DNA of 64,000 bases from Blastocatellia bacterium (GTDB taxonomy: Bacteria; Acidobacteriota; Blastocatellia; Chloracidobacteriales; JADJPF01): assembly GCA_016713405.1 (NCBI GenBank), contig JADJPF010000003.1, positions 588,128 through 652,127 on the forward strand, in the 5' to 3' direction. Under the pieces are notes generated by a model that made no database searches, was not told the origin of the DNA, and was given only the letters and a program-made list of their open reading frames with translations. The position numbers and the translations under genes are program-made. Below are positions 1-9,513 of this stretch, piece by piece (positions within the stretch are counted from its first letter, which is position 1; the number at the start of each line of letters is the position of its first letter).

Positions 1-540
1 ATTCTTATTATTTTTATAGTATTAACTACTTCAGTAATACTATATTTCCAAGGTCGTTCATTAATTTGTACTTGTGGGACAGTTTTTCTTTGGGTAGGGG
101 ATATTTGGAGTTCAAATAATTCTCAACATCTATTTGATCCGTATAGTTTTACGCATTTATTACATGGCTTTTTATTTGGTTGGCTACTTTTATTACCTAA
201 GAAAAAATTTTCTTATAGTTGGAAATTGACATTAGTAGTACTAACAGAATCTATTTGGGAAATAGTTGAAAATTCTAACTTTATAATAAATCGCTATCGG
301 GAAAATACCTTAGCACTTGGTTATCAAGGCGATACAATTATAAACTCGCTAAGTGATATTTTAATGTGTGCAACAGGTTTTAGCCTTGCTAGATATTTAG
401 GATTTAAAAAGTCTTTAATTGTTTTTGTTATAACAGAAATTATTTTGCTACTTTGGATTAGGGATAATCTAACACTAAACATCATTATGTTGCTATATCC
501 TTTAGAAAGCATTAAAACTTGGCAAATGGGAAATCAATAA
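1..540 (+). CDS. DUF2585 family membrane protein (5' end outside window)
   Basis: The reading frame is open from base 1 and stops at 540, so the gene begins upstream of the window; the first internal ATG at 226 is not the real start. The visible 179 residues contain several hydrophobic segments and conserved-looking polar motifs: a CTCG pair near the left edge, HLLHG, ESIWEIVEN, RYRENT and GYQGDTIINS. This pattern matches the DUF2585 (UPF0314) family of small inner-membrane proteins of unknown function. The MFS gene starts 30 bases downstream in the same direction, so the two may be co-transcribed. The family call is from memory of motifs; no function is proposed. Confidence 0.7.
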   Translation: MLIIFIVLTTSVILYFQGRSLICTCGTVFLWVGDIWSSNNSQHLFDPYSFTHLLHGFLFGWLLLLPKKKFSYSWKLTLVVLTESIWEIVENSNFIINRYRENTLALGYQGDTIINSLSDILMCATGFSLARYLGFKKSLIVFVITEIILLLWIRDNLTLNIIMLLYPLESIKTWQMGNQ

Positions 541-569
541 AAAGCTAAAAGAAAGTTGTTTTTAACATC

Positions 570-1739
570 TTGTTAGACAAGAAAAAATTACCAACTACAG
601 CAATTATTATTGGAATAGTAAGCTTATTTTCTGATTTAAGTACAGAAATGGCTTACCCACTACTACCTTTATTTATCAGCACTTTACCCGGATACTCTCC
701 TATTTACTTAGGTCTAATAGAAGGTGTTGCTGAGGCTACAGCTAGCATTGTCACAGCCTTTTCTGGTTGGATTTCAGATTGGTTTCAAAAACGTAAAACT
801 ATTGCAATTTTAGGCTATGGGATGACTACGCTAGCAAAACCAGTAATTGCACTTGCTACAGGTATTCCAATGGTGCTAACAGGTCGTTTTATGGATAGGT
901 TTGGGAAAGGCATCCGTTCAGCACCAAAAGACACTATGTTAGCTAATGTTGCTACAGTAGAAAATCGAGGACAAGTTTTTGGATTTGAAAGAATGATGGA
1001 TAGTGCTGGCGCGGTAATCGGGCCTGCTGTTGCAATAGCACTTTTCTATCAATTTGGATTTTCCCTACAAACAGTTTTTCTTTTAACTGTTATTCCTTCA
1101 TTGCTAGCTTTTTTCTGTTTATTTTTAGTAGAAGAGAAAGAAACGCAAGAAAGCAGCAAAAAAATCTTTTCTTTTCAAGGCTTAAGCCGTGAATTTTGGT
1201 TATTTTTAGTAATAAATACAGTTTTTAACTTAGGTAATTCAACAAATGCTTTTTTAATTCTAAAAGCTAGTGAAGTTGGAATGGGAGTAATTACTTCTGT
1301 TGGTTGTTATATGCTTTATAACGCGATTTATTGTTTTGGCTCTTATCCAGCAGGGGTTTTTTCTGATAGATTAGGACGTAAGAGCATTTTATTAATAGGG
1401 TTTTTGATTTTTGCTCTTTCTTATCTAGGTTTTGCTTTTGCACAAACTTCTTTTTGGGTTTGGATATTATTTGCTTTTTATGGTGTTTATCCTGCTTTAA
1501 CTGATGGTGTAGGCAAAGCAATGGCAGTAGATTTAACTACTCCTCAAGTAAGAGCAACTGCTATAGGGCTTTTTGCTGCTAGTGTTGGGCTAACTCGCAT
1601 TCCTGCTAGCTATTTAGGTGGAGTGCTTTGGAAATATTATGGTAGCAGTGCGACATTTTACTTTGGAGCAATAGCCGCACTGCTAGCATTTGTGTTGCTG
1701 TTATTTTTTAATCCTAAACAAAAACAAGTAGAAATTTAG
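570..1739 (+). CDS. MFS transporter
   Basis: A 389-residue integral membrane protein with about 12 hydrophobic segments and the MFS signature after TM2 (GWISDWFQKRK), repeated in the second half (GVFSDRLGRKS). An early DLSTEMAYPLLP segment and RFMDRFGKGIRSAPKD resemble a subgroup of bacterial drug/metabolite efflux permeases. The substrate cannot be read from the sequence. The start is a TTG at 570 with no strong ribosome-binding site; no ATG occurs before residue 28, which already lies within the first membrane segment, so TTG is the best choice. It is convergent with serC, whose stop lies only six bases beyond. Confidence 0.85.
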   Translation: MLDKKKLPTTAIIIGIVSLFSDLSTEMAYPLLPLFISTLPGYSPIYLGLIEGVAEATASIVTAFSGWISDWFQKRKTIAILGYGMTTLAKPVIALATGIPMVLTGRFMDRFGKGIRSAPKDTMLANVATVENRGQVFGFERMMDSAGAVIGPAVAIALFYQFGFSLQTVFLLTVIPSLLAFFCLFLVEEKETQESSKKIFSFQGLSREFWLFLVINTVFNLGNSTNAFLILKASEVGMGVITSVGCYMLYNAIYCFGSYPAGVFSDRLGRKSILLIGFLIFALSYLGFAFAQTSFWVWILFAFYGVYPALTDGVGKAMAVDLTTPQVRATAIGLFAASVGLTRIPASYLGGVLWKYYGSSATFYFGAIAALLAFVLLLFFNPKQKQVEI

Positions 1740-1744
1740 AACGA

Positions 1745-2830
1745 TTACCCATTTTTACGTTCAAATTCCTTCATAAATTCTACTAATGTCTCTACACCTG
1801 CTTTAGGAAATGCGTTGTAAATAGAAGCTCTTAATCCACCTACTGAACGATGCCCTTTAAGGCCGTCTAAGCCTGCGGCAGTAGATTGTTTAACAAATAA
1901 ATTTTCTAATTCTTCATTAGGTAATCGGAATGTAACATTCATAAGTGAACGACTATCAGTATGTGCATGACCTCGATAAAATTCGGTTGAATCTATCATG
2001 TCATAAAGTAGTTTAGCTTTTTCTTGATTAAGTTTTTGCATTGCTTCTAGTCCACCTAAATCAAGCAACCATTGGCAAACTAAATCTACAATATAAATTG
2101 AAAAAACTGGAGGAGTGTTATAGAGCGATTTAGTTTCTGTATGGGTTTTATAAGCAAGCATTGTAGGCATATCAGCAGCCGGATCCTTAACTAAGTTTTT
2201 ATGAATAACTACTAAAGTAACGCCAGCAGGCCCCATATTTTTTTGCGCACCAGCATAAATTAATGAATAGCGGGACATATCTATTGGACGGCTCAAAATA
2301 TCTGATGAAACATCACAAACTAGCGGAACATTACCTACTTCTGGGTCATAATGCCATTCTGTACCAAAAATAGTATTGTTAGAAGTGATATGAACATAAG
2401 TTGCTTCCGGGTCAAGCTTTAGTTCTTCTTGTTTAGGGATACGAGCAAAATTTTCGCTTTCTGTAGATGCTGCAACATTAATTTGACCAACTTTTTTTGC
2501 TTCTTTAATTGCAGCTTTTGACCATGCACCAGTGTTAACATAGTCGGCTTTTGCACCTTTAGCTAGTAGATTCATAGGAATCATAGAAAATTGTAGGCTA
2601 GCTCCACCTTGTAAAAATAGTACATGAAAATCATCAGAAATATTAAGTAGTTGTCTTAGTTTTGCTTCTACTCCTAAAATAACCTTATCAAAAGCCTTGG
2701 AACGGTGGCTTATTTCTAGGATTGACATTCCTACACCAGGCAAAGAAGTTAGATGACGTTGTGCTTCTTCTAAAACTGTTAAAGGCAACACGCCTGGCCC
2801 GGCACTAAAATTATAAATTCTTTCTGTCAC
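1745..2830 (-). CDS. serC: phosphoserine aminotransferase
   Basis: Converts 3-phosphohydroxypyruvate and glutamate to 3-phosphoserine and 2-oxoglutarate in cytoplasmic serine biosynthesis; also used for pyridoxal phosphate synthesis in some bacteria. At 361 residues it has the normal family length. It opens with YNFSAGPGVLP, typical of SerC, carries the cofactor-phosphate loop GGASLQF, and the lysine that forms the aldimine with pyridoxal phosphate is Lys197 in AGAQKNMGP. The C-terminal GHRSVGGLRASIYNA is also family-typical. A gagga-type ribosome-binding site precedes the ATG. The gene stands alone, convergent with the upstream transporter. Confidence 0.95.
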   Translation of the reverse strand: MTERIYNFSAGPGVLPLTVLEEAQRHLTSLPGVGMSILEISHRSKAFDKVILGVEAKLRQLLNISDDFHVLFLQGGASLQFSMIPMNLLAKGAKADYVNTGAWSKAAIKEAKKVGQINVAASTESENFARIPKQEELKLDPEATYVHITSNNTIFGTEWHYDPEVGNVPLVCDVSSDILSRPIDMSRYSLIYAGAQKNMGPAGVTLVVIHKNLVKDPAADMPTMLAYKTHTETKSLYNTPPVFSIYIVDLVCQWLLDLGGLEAMQKLNQEKAKLLYDMIDSTEFYRGHAHTDSRSLMNVTFRLPNEELENLFVKQSTAAGLDGLKGHRSVGGLRASIYNAFPKAGVETLVEFMKEFERKNG

Positions 2831-2977
2831 AATTAAATCCTCCTAATTGTTCTATACACTTGTATTTATTAACTATAAAAGCAAGGAAAAATAAATATAT
2901 AGATTAGTCTTAATTAAGCTTTCGGGTCAAATGGCTTCAACCTATTTTATGCTACTAGAGAGATTACCTAGTTGAAA

Positions 2978-3928
2978 CTATTTAGCATTGTTTTTAACTT
3001 TAGCTATAAGGCTGTCAAGATTATTTTCGCTGGCAGAGAGACGAAATATCAATTGAGAAAAAAAAAGTGTAAATAGCTTTTTATTTGCATATAACTCTTT
3101 TTGCTGCTCGTGCATTTTATAAAAAATGTCAAAACAGTAATTTATTGAAGGATTTAAGATTAGTTCTAGCTTAGCTGAAGCCATTAAACTTTCTCGATGG
3201 CTAAGATGCGTTTCTAACATTTCTTTAAGTGAGCTAGAAGAATCCCTTAAAAATAAGTTTTTAGGTAGTTGAAAGAAATAATTAATTAAAAAAGATGAAT
3301 TTATTGAGTAAAATAGCCATTCTTTTTCAAAAAAACTTGTAATAATTAAGGACGTTGCTTGGCTATTTTGATTTGATTTAGGCAATAGATGAATTTCTGC
3401 TAAAGTATGGTGTTTTGGATGGATAAAAATTCTAACAAAATAAGATTGATTTTCTTTATCTAGCTTATAGTCACCTACACGGGTAAATCCTAAAGCTTTT
3501 AATTCAAATGTGTGTTGTTGTAATTTGCTATCATCTAGGTTTGGAAAGTCGCCTATTGTAGCAGGTGAAAATTTTATATTTGATAATAATGAGTTAGGGT
3601 AAACTTCTTTAAGCGAAGTAGTTAAATAAACAAATAAATTTGCTAATACCCAACTTAAAGTAAAAGCTAAAAAAAGAACTAATAAATAATTTAAGGTAGA
3701 AATGGCTATTAAACTTGTACCAATAATAGCAGTAGAAACTGCTGTATAACGCTCTATTTTTCGGTCAATGGGATTTTTGACCAATTGTTTTATGGGTTGT
3801 TTTTCAATCTTAGTTGCTAAATTTTGGCAACGTGAGCAAATTCCTGTTTCTGGAGAAAATAGGTCTGATTGGTGACATATTTCGCACCTTTCAGCAAGTA
3901 ACTCTGTTTTAACCTTAAACTCAGACAT
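2978..3928 (-). CDS. zinc-ribbon membrane protein of unknown function
   Basis: I do not recognise this 316-residue protein. It begins with a four-cysteine zinc ribbon (CEICHQ near residue 15 and CSRCQ near residue 31), then a basic stretch, then two adjacent hydrophobic segments at about residues 64-106 that look like a membrane hairpin. The remaining 200 residues are mixed alpha/beta with no motif I know. It may be a membrane-anchored protein with cytoplasmic ribbon and C-terminal domains. It lies downstream of the ribbon-helix-helix gene, separated by a probable terminator, so it is likely transcribed separately. Confidence 0.6.
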   Translation of the reverse strand: MSEFKVKTELLAERCEICHQSDLFSPETGICSRCQNLATKIEKQPIKQLVKNPIDRKIERYTAVSTAIIGTSLIAISTLNYLLVLFLAFTLSWVLANLFVYLTTSLKEVYPNSLLSNIKFSPATIGDFPNLDDSKLQQHTFELKALGFTRVGDYKLDKENQSYFVRIFIHPKHHTLAEIHLLPKSNQNSQATSLIITSFFEKEWLFYSINSSFLINYFFQLPKNLFLRDSSSSLKEMLETHLSHRESLMASAKLELILNPSINYCFDIFYKMHEQQKELYANKKLFTLFFSQLIFRLSASENNLDSLIAKVKNNAK

Positions 3929-3942
3929 AACTTAATGAAAAT

Positions 3943-3973
3943 AGCCACAGATATATTAATTATGTCTGTGGCT
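3943..3973 (-). terminator. probable rho-independent terminator of the ribbon-helix-helix gene
   Basis: Inverted repeat agccacaga / tctgtggct with a 13-base AT-rich loop. On the minus strand it follows the stop of the gene at 4001 and leads into a T-rich stretch, just before the start of the next minus-strand gene. Confidence 0.55.
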
Positions 3974-4000
3974 AAGACTAGCAAAACTAACAAAGTAGGT

Positions 4001-4441
4001 TTATTCAGATCGGTTTACTTCTTGTCCAACAATATTTTTTAATTCTGATCGTAAGCGGTTGATTTCCTCTATTTTTTGGGAGATACGGTCAAATAAACTT
4101 GATTGAGCTTTAATACCTTCGCTAATTAAAAAAGCGGCTGATTCAGATCGACTCTTAAAAATGCCAGCTTCTACTAGATGATCTAGCTTAGTCAAAGATT
4201 CGTCGTTAACTCTTACCATGACAACATGTTCACGGGCTGAGAGTGCAGTTTCAATTGCTTTTCCAATGGACTCTGGAATTTTCTGTGCTAGCTCACGAAA
4301 TTGTGAAGTAATACCTTCTAAACCGCTATTTCGACTTTCATTAGGTGTTTTGCTAGGGGTCTCTGCTGGGGGAGATGCTGTATCAGGGTTTTTTTCCTCA
4401 ATAATGATTTCCCCTTCTTGATAGTTGCTTTTGTTGGACAT
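4001..4441 (-). CDS. ribbon-helix-helix-like protein
   Basis: A 146-residue acidic protein. The first ~75 residues are low-complexity and probably disordered (rich in E, P, S, T). Residues from about 75 onward resemble a CopG/Arc-type ribbon-helix-helix unit: VVMVRVNDESLTKLDHLVEA then a second helix and FKSRSESAAFLISEGI. A C-terminal helix rich in E, K and R could be a coiled coil. Such domains bind DNA as dimers, but the target is unknown and no toxin partner is adjacent. I start at the ATG at 4441, which has an aggagg site a few bases upstream; an in-frame ATG five codons earlier lies before that site and is less likely. Confidence 0.6.
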   Translation of the reverse strand: MSNKSNYQEGEIIIEEKNPDTASPPAETPSKTPNESRNSGLEGITSQFRELAQKIPESIGKAIETALSAREHVVMVRVNDESLTKLDHLVEAGIFKSRSESAAFLISEGIKAQSSLFDRISQKIEEINRLRSELKNIVGQEVNRSE

Positions 4442-4652
4442 GGTTCCTCCTATCATAAATTATGTAAGCTTGTTATTGAATTACAAATTTCTTCAATAGT
4501 AAGCCTAAGTCTTGTTAGCGTCAAGGAAAAAGCTCTTAAGCATCTTAGATAAAAGCTATAAGCATCTATTAAAACTAACAGGTGAATGCTAGAATCAATT
4601 TTCTAATAACCAATTAATTAATTTAGTAAATTTTTATGGAGTAAATACCATT

Positions 4653-5429
4653 ATGCAAAAATCTTGGTATCGTGTAATGATAATTTGTAGCTTATTAATA
4701 TTAGTAAGCTTATCGATAATTACTAATGCTCAAATACGTACAGCAGAACAACCACCAGATATTGATAAGATAATCAAAGAATTTGCAGCAAAGGAAAGTG
4801 AATTTAAGGAAAACCGCAATTCTTATACTTTTCGTCAAGAAGTAAGGATTCAAACCATCGGGCCTAGCAACCGTCCAACAGGCGAATTTTTCCGAATATC
4901 AGATATTGTTTTTGATGACAGCAGCAAACGTACAGAAAGAATTGTCCGCTTTCCACAATCAACTTTAAGAGATTTAGTTATTACTCCTACAGATCTAAAA
5001 GATTTAGAAGAAATTCAAACATTCTGTCTTACCTCAAAAGACTTGCCTAAATATTCAATCAACTATGTTGGTAAAGAGAAAATAGATGAAGTTGATACTT
5101 ATGTATTTGATGTTAAGCCAAAGTCAATACCAAAATATAAACGTGGTGGAGAAAGAGTTCTTTTAGGCCGAATTTGGGTAGATGATCAAGACCTGCAAAT
5201 TGTAAAAGTTGCTGGTAAGGGATTGCCAGAGGGCGAAGAACGTTTTCCAAAGTTTGAGACCTATCGAGAAAATATTGATGGAAAATATTGGTTTCCTACC
5301 TATACTTTTTCTGATGATGTACTAGAATTTCCTGGTAATTCGATCCATACACGTATGGAAGTACGCTATACAAATTACAAGAGGTTTTCTTCTGATGTTA
5401 AAATTGAGTTAGGTACAGATGAAGACTAA
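4653..5429 (+). CDS. outer membrane lipoprotein-sorting-like (LolA-fold) secreted protein
   Basis: A 258-residue exported protein with a clear signal peptide (hydrophobic core at residues 8-25, cut after TNAQ). The rest is beta-rich with an NSYTFRQEVRIQ strand, GRIWVDDQDLQIVKVAGKG and YWFPTYTFSDDV, a pattern of the LolA/MucB-like family often called outer membrane lipoprotein-sorting protein. Such proteins bind lipids or lipoprotein acyl chains in the periplasm, but the exact role of the paralogues common in Acidobacteria-type genomes is not known. A tatggagt sequence lies just upstream of the ATG. Monocistronic, with its own terminator. Confidence 0.7.
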   Translation: MQKSWYRVMIICSLLILVSLSIITNAQIRTAEQPPDIDKIIKEFAAKESEFKENRNSYTFRQEVRIQTIGPSNRPTGEFFRISDIVFDDSSKRTERIVRFPQSTLRDLVITPTDLKDLEEIQTFCLTSKDLPKYSINYVGKEKIDEVDTYVFDVKPKSIPKYKRGGERVLLGRIWVDDQDLQIVKVAGKGLPEGEERFPKFETYRENIDGKYWFPTYTFSDDVLEFPGNSIHTRMEVRYTNYKRFSSDVKIELGTDED

Positions 5430-5441
5430 AGTTCTTAATAG

Positions 5442-5469
5442 AAAACCCAAAATACTGGTTTTGGGTTTT
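5442..5469 (+). terminator. rho-independent terminator
   Basis: Perfect 11-bp stem aaaacccaaaa / ttttgggtttt around a 6-base loop, 12 bases after the stop of the LolA-like gene. Confidence 0.8.
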
Positions 5470-5646
5470 CTGTCAAAATAACTTTTTAAACAAAATAAAC
5501 AAATTTAGCATTAAGATAAAATTTTTATTGATCCTATTTAGGATTTTCTACTATTCTACCTTTTACTGCGTTACAAGTTAACTTGCCTTTTCTACATTAA
5601 TAGAGTATTTTTAGCCAGTTTTGTCACTGTTTGGGGCCTCAATTTT

Positions 5647-7077
5647 ATGAATGATGTAGAAAAAGAACCTGGCATGCTTCTTACTCAAGAAGTAGATACT
5701 ACAGGTCAAACTAAAGTCATATACTTAAGTAGCCCTCGTTGCTTGCAACGTTGGCTAGATATGATTTCCCAAACACAAAAAACACATTATTTATTTGAGC
5801 TAGAAATGTGGCTTCGGTCTTTTGAATCCTACTTTATACTTAAAAACCACCCTTTTACAGAACAAGAAAATAGTAATATTGTTAATAAAAGCTTTACTGA
5901 AGAGCTAAAAATTGCTCGTAATGTTATTTTGCGTATGAATTGGCTTGCTAATGAATTAGTTAGCGAAAATAATCTTACATTAGAACTTAATACATATTAT
6001 AAAGATTTATTTGAACAATTAAATTGGATAGAACAAGATGTTGAGACTTCGCTTTTTCAACCTACCCCAACAGAATCATTAGCCCTACTTACAGAAACAT
6101 TAACAGATATTTGTATAATTATTGATAATTTAATAAAAACAGATGATTTTACTAGAGCAATAAATATTAATTTACAAACATTTATTACTATTGGAAAACT
6201 TACCTTAAGAGAATTTAAGCGTAGTTATTACACCAACTTGTTAGTAACTTATAGATATAAAGTTTATGATTGTATAGAAAATAATGCGCTAGTATCAATT
6301 ATTAATAATATAGCAGATGATTTAATAAGACAAGAAATCACAAAAATATTATTAAATTTTTTTAGATTGCTAAAATATCTAGATTTTATTTCTAGTGATC
6401 TAGGTCAAGATCGGCCATTAAAAAACTGTTTAGCTATTTTTATATTAATTAAGACAGAAGCTTATCAACTAATTCAGTACACAGAAAAGCAAGTATTAAC
6501 TATTCCAAATCTACTAAGTGAAGTATCTAGTGCTATTGATGGTTCTCTTTATGCTTTACAAATGGACTTAAAGAAAGTTTTTGGACGTGAATTAACAGGG
6601 CTTACTTCTTTAAGTCATGCTTCATCAATTTATGCTAAAGTGGAAAACTCTCATGGGCTTTTAAGAGATTGTTTTCAACAATCAGTAGTAGCAGTAGTAC
6701 AAATCTTTAAGTCTGATTTTAATGGACTAGAAATTTTTAGCTCTTTTCAAACTCGCTTAGACCAATCCTTAAGGCTACGTTTAGACATTTGGCGGCTTTT
6801 ATGTGCTTTTCGTCGTTTCCAAACTACTCCAGCAAAAAGTAAAATTGCTGAAGTTAATGAGCAAATAACTTTATTTAGAGAAAGCTCACTAAAATACTTA
6901 ATGTATAAGGATTGGGATGATTTTGAAAAAATGACTTACCAAGCAATGTCTACTAGAGTATTAGAGGACTTTACAAAAACTATTCATATTTTTGCTACAT
7001 TTTTAGAAGCTTTACTTGGTCAAATTAACATGCGTGCTGTGTTAGCAAACCATCCTTTTGATTATCCAGAAGTTTAA
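5647..7077 (+). CDS. hypothetical all-helical protein
   Basis: A 476-residue protein that I do not recognise. It has no signal peptide, no membrane segment and no metal-binding or nucleotide-binding motif. Leucine, isoleucine, asparagine and charged residues recur in heptad-like fashion, so it is probably an elongated alpha-helical cytoplasmic protein. The region around residues 300-345 contains SSAIDGSLYALQMDLKKVFG and a serine-rich patch. No ribosome-binding site stands out before ATG 5647. It has no close neighbour and is followed by the palindrome-rich spacer. Confidence 0.55.
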   Translation: MNDVEKEPGMLLTQEVDTTGQTKVIYLSSPRCLQRWLDMISQTQKTHYLFELEMWLRSFESYFILKNHPFTEQENSNIVNKSFTEELKIARNVILRMNWLANELVSENNLTLELNTYYKDLFEQLNWIEQDVETSLFQPTPTESLALLTETLTDICIIIDNLIKTDDFTRAININLQTFITIGKLTLREFKRSYYTNLLVTYRYKVYDCIENNALVSIINNIADDLIRQEITKILLNFFRLLKYLDFISSDLGQDRPLKNCLAIFILIKTEAYQLIQYTEKQVLTIPNLLSEVSSAIDGSLYALQMDLKKVFGRELTGLTSLSHASSIYAKVENSHGLLRDCFQQSVVAVVQIFKSDFNGLEIFSSFQTRLDQSLRLRLDIWRLLCAFRRFQTTPAKSKIAEVNEQITLFRESSLKYLMYKDWDDFEKMTYQAMSTRVLEDFTKTIHIFATFLEALLGQINMRAVLANHPFDYPEV

Positions 7078-7632
7078 AAGTTCTAAATAAAATATATTCC
7101 ATTATTAAATACATCGTAAACTAAGTAAGTTAATATTTCTTGAATTTCTTGAATTTCTTGAGTCCTAAAGTGACGAAATAATTGTAGCCTAGGTCGTAAG
7201 ACCTAAGTTTAGTGATTATACATAAATAGAGTCGCGTAGCGACGACATAATAAACCTAATTAACACAATATTTAATTGTGTCGTCACTACGTGACTCTGT
7301 AAATACTATACTATCATACGTAGGGTTGAAACCCTACGCTACAAATATGCCGCCCCGTTGGGGCTTTAAGAAATAAAACCTCAGAAAACTTTGTTTACAG
7401 TGTATTAAATTTATTAATTTAGTTAAACATGCCTATTTTAATGTACTAAGTAAATGTCATTAGCAATATAAATTGCTCAATGGGCTTGACTCTATAGAGC
7501 TAGCCATTAGTATAAGTGATCTGTTTTGGCTCTAAAGCAAACGATCTAAATTACACAAGCATCCGATAGCTGACATATTTAATCATCAAAAAACAGTAAT
7601 TATAAATATTAACTGAAGGAGTGAAAATTATT
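7078..7632. repeat. 555-bp gene-free spacer holding a palindrome cluster
   Basis: No coding frame is supported here. From 7138 it holds about three copies of a ten-base unit (ttcttgaatt). Five inverted repeats follow: taggtc/gaccta at 7190-7205; a pair of inverted arms at 7228-7251 and 7275-7298, each containing its own small hairpin (gtcgc-gta-gcgac and gtcac-tac-gtgac); cgtagggtt/aaccctacg at 7319-7338; and gcccc/ggggc at 7352-7364. This resembles REP/BIME-type intergenic repeats. Beyond 7370 I see only AT-rich leader for the next gene. Confidence 0.7.
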
Positions 7633-9342
7633 ATGAAGTTAGGAGTGGGGAAAGCAAGGCTAGTAGCTTTATTAATGGCAGTTTGTACGATTTTGCCACT
7701 TTTTAATTATGCTTACGCTTATAACTCAGATGGTGGCAACCACACTTACACTAGCAATCAACGCAATCAAGAAGTTAGAGCAGGAACAATATTAAAACTA
7801 AGTATGGATACATACTTAACTTCTCGAACTGCGGCAATTGGCGATCCTTTTACTGCTACTGTGTTTGAGGATGTAAGAGTTAATGGAGAAGTGATTATTC
7901 CCAAAGGTGCAAAAATAGAAGGTAAAGTTTCTTCTGTAAAAGCAGCAGAAAGAAAAAGCAAATCTGGAACTTTAGGAATTGATTTTGACCGACTACGATT
8001 ATCAAATGGTCAAGTTATTAATGTTGAGGGACAATTAGCTAGTTTAGATGCTGTTGAGCAAAAACAAATTGATGAAGAAGGCCGAGTTTCAGGAGGATCT
8101 TCTTCTAAACGTAATGTAGTCTTTATTGGTGGTGGTGCAGCAGGTGGTGCAGCAATAGGTGCTATTGCTGGTGGTGGTTCTGGTGCAGCAATTGGTGCTG
8201 GTGTAGGTGCAGCAGCAGGTATTTTAGGATCTATTTTTTCTAAGGGTGAAGAAGCTCAAGTAATGAATGGTCAAAAATTTGGTATGGAACTACTAAGACC
8301 TGTTATTCTTCCTGATGCTTATAATGCTGGCAATGATCGAGATAGATTTAATGATCGAGATCCTCGCAATAACGATCGAGATGACCGAGATAGATTTGGC
8401 GATCGAGATCCTCGCAATAATAGCAACAACCAAAATCCTCGTAGTGGTAATTTCAAAACAGCAGACCTAAAATCTCAAGTAGTGCTAAAACGCGCTCAAA
8501 AAGCTTTATTAGACCTAAATTACTATAAAGGCCCACTTAATGGTATCAATGGCCCAAGTACACGTACCGCAATACGTGCTTTTCAACGTGATTATGATTT
8601 ACAACAAACTGGGGATTTAGATCTTGATACAGCTTATCAATTAGGATTAGTTAATGAAGATGGGATTGAGATTCTACCAATACGTATTCTTAATGCAACG
8701 GCTGATCGTCAAAGAGATAGTATTAGAGTTAAAGGAACGGCTGAAACAAATAGTGGCGGCTGGCAAATTTACACTAGCACTCAAGTTGATGGCGATCAAT
8801 TGCATGTTTATGTAACAGGCGCACCTCCTTTTGGTAGTTCTACCCAAGCTTTAACTAAATATCCTGTTGAAGTTCCTGCTGTTCGAGATGATTCTAATGT
8901 TATTACTAAAGTAGTTGTACATGGAGAAGGAAACCCTGTTACTATTTCTTTAGCTAGCCCTAGTTTAGAGTTAGCCCAAAGGCTTAAACAACAAGCTGCT
9001 ACTATGGTTGAAGGCTATAAAGATTCAACAGGTGTCACTCGTCGTGGTAGAAGGGAATTTAATGTTGGTCGTTTAACAGAAGCTCAAGCTATCACTCTAT
9101 CTACATTAAATAACCTAAGTAATACAACAAGTTTTGTTGAACTTCTATTAACATCTCGTGGAAGTGAAGCTGGAATAAAAGGGGCTGTACAATCGTTAGT
9201 AAGGGAATCTCGCCAAGCAAGACGTGTAATTGAAAGAAATCGAGAATTTTATTTAGTAGAAAAAACTTGGTTTGACCTAGAAAAAGATATTCGATCTTTA
9301 GCTGATAATTACCGAATTGGGTTTGACAATAACCAAGACTAA
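7633..9342 (+). CDS. secreted glycine-zipper, peptidoglycan-binding-domain protein
   Basis: A 569-residue exported protein. Order: signal peptide (residues 1-28); a beta-rich domain with FTATVFEDVRVNGEVIIPKGA, resembling domains that span low-complexity envelope proteins; a glycine/alanine zipper at about residues 162-205, likely to insert in or pack against a membrane; a charged D/R/N-rich repeat (NDRD, RFGDRDPRNN); a PG_binding_1 domain (LLDLNYYKGPLNGINGPSTR..FQRDYDLQQTG); an Ig-like beta domain; and a helical C-terminus. It probably links envelope layers. ATG 7633 is chosen because aaggag lies about 12 bases upstream; the GTG at 7621 sits directly on that site. Confidence 0.7.
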   Translation: MKLGVGKARLVALLMAVCTILPLFNYAYAYNSDGGNHTYTSNQRNQEVRAGTILKLSMDTYLTSRTAAIGDPFTATVFEDVRVNGEVIIPKGAKIEGKVSSVKAAERKSKSGTLGIDFDRLRLSNGQVINVEGQLASLDAVEQKQIDEEGRVSGGSSSKRNVVFIGGGAAGGAAIGAIAGGGSGAAIGAGVGAAAGILGSIFSKGEEAQVMNGQKFGMELLRPVILPDAYNAGNDRDRFNDRDPRNNDRDDRDRFGDRDPRNNSNNQNPRSGNFKTADLKSQVVLKRAQKALLDLNYYKGPLNGINGPSTRTAIRAFQRDYDLQQTGDLDLDTAYQLGLVNEDGIEILPIRILNATADRQRDSIRVKGTAETNSGGWQIYTSTQVDGDQLHVYVTGAPPFGSSTQALTKYPVEVPAVRDDSNVITKVVVHGEGNPVTISLASPSLELAQRLKQQAATMVEGYKDSTGVTRRGRREFNVGRLTEAQAITLSTLNNLSNTTSFVELLLTSRGSEAGIKGAVQSLVRESRQARRVIERNREFYLVEKTWFDLEKDIRSLADNYRIGFDNNQD

Positions 9343-9380
9343 AGATTAGTTAATTTTAATAAGAAAATTTTAGATAGATA

Positions 9381-9406
9381 AAAGGCACAACAAAAATTGT
9401 GCCTTT
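9381..9406 (+). terminator. rho-independent terminator
   Basis: 10-bp stem aaaggcacaa / ttgtgccttt with a 6-base loop followed by a T run, 38 bases after the upstream stop codon. Confidence 0.85.
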
Positions 9407-9513
9407 TTTGTTGTTTGCTTTCTTATCACATTGATAACTATAATTTACCCATTTCTTATAGATACCAGCTTAAATAAAACACTTTAATTAGTTCCATAGA
9501 AACAGGTAAATTT

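Noticed and set aside
7078..7632. CRISPR array in the repeat-rich spacer
   Set aside because: The repeats are inverted, of differing sequence and unevenly spaced; there are no regular direct repeats with spacers and no cas genes.
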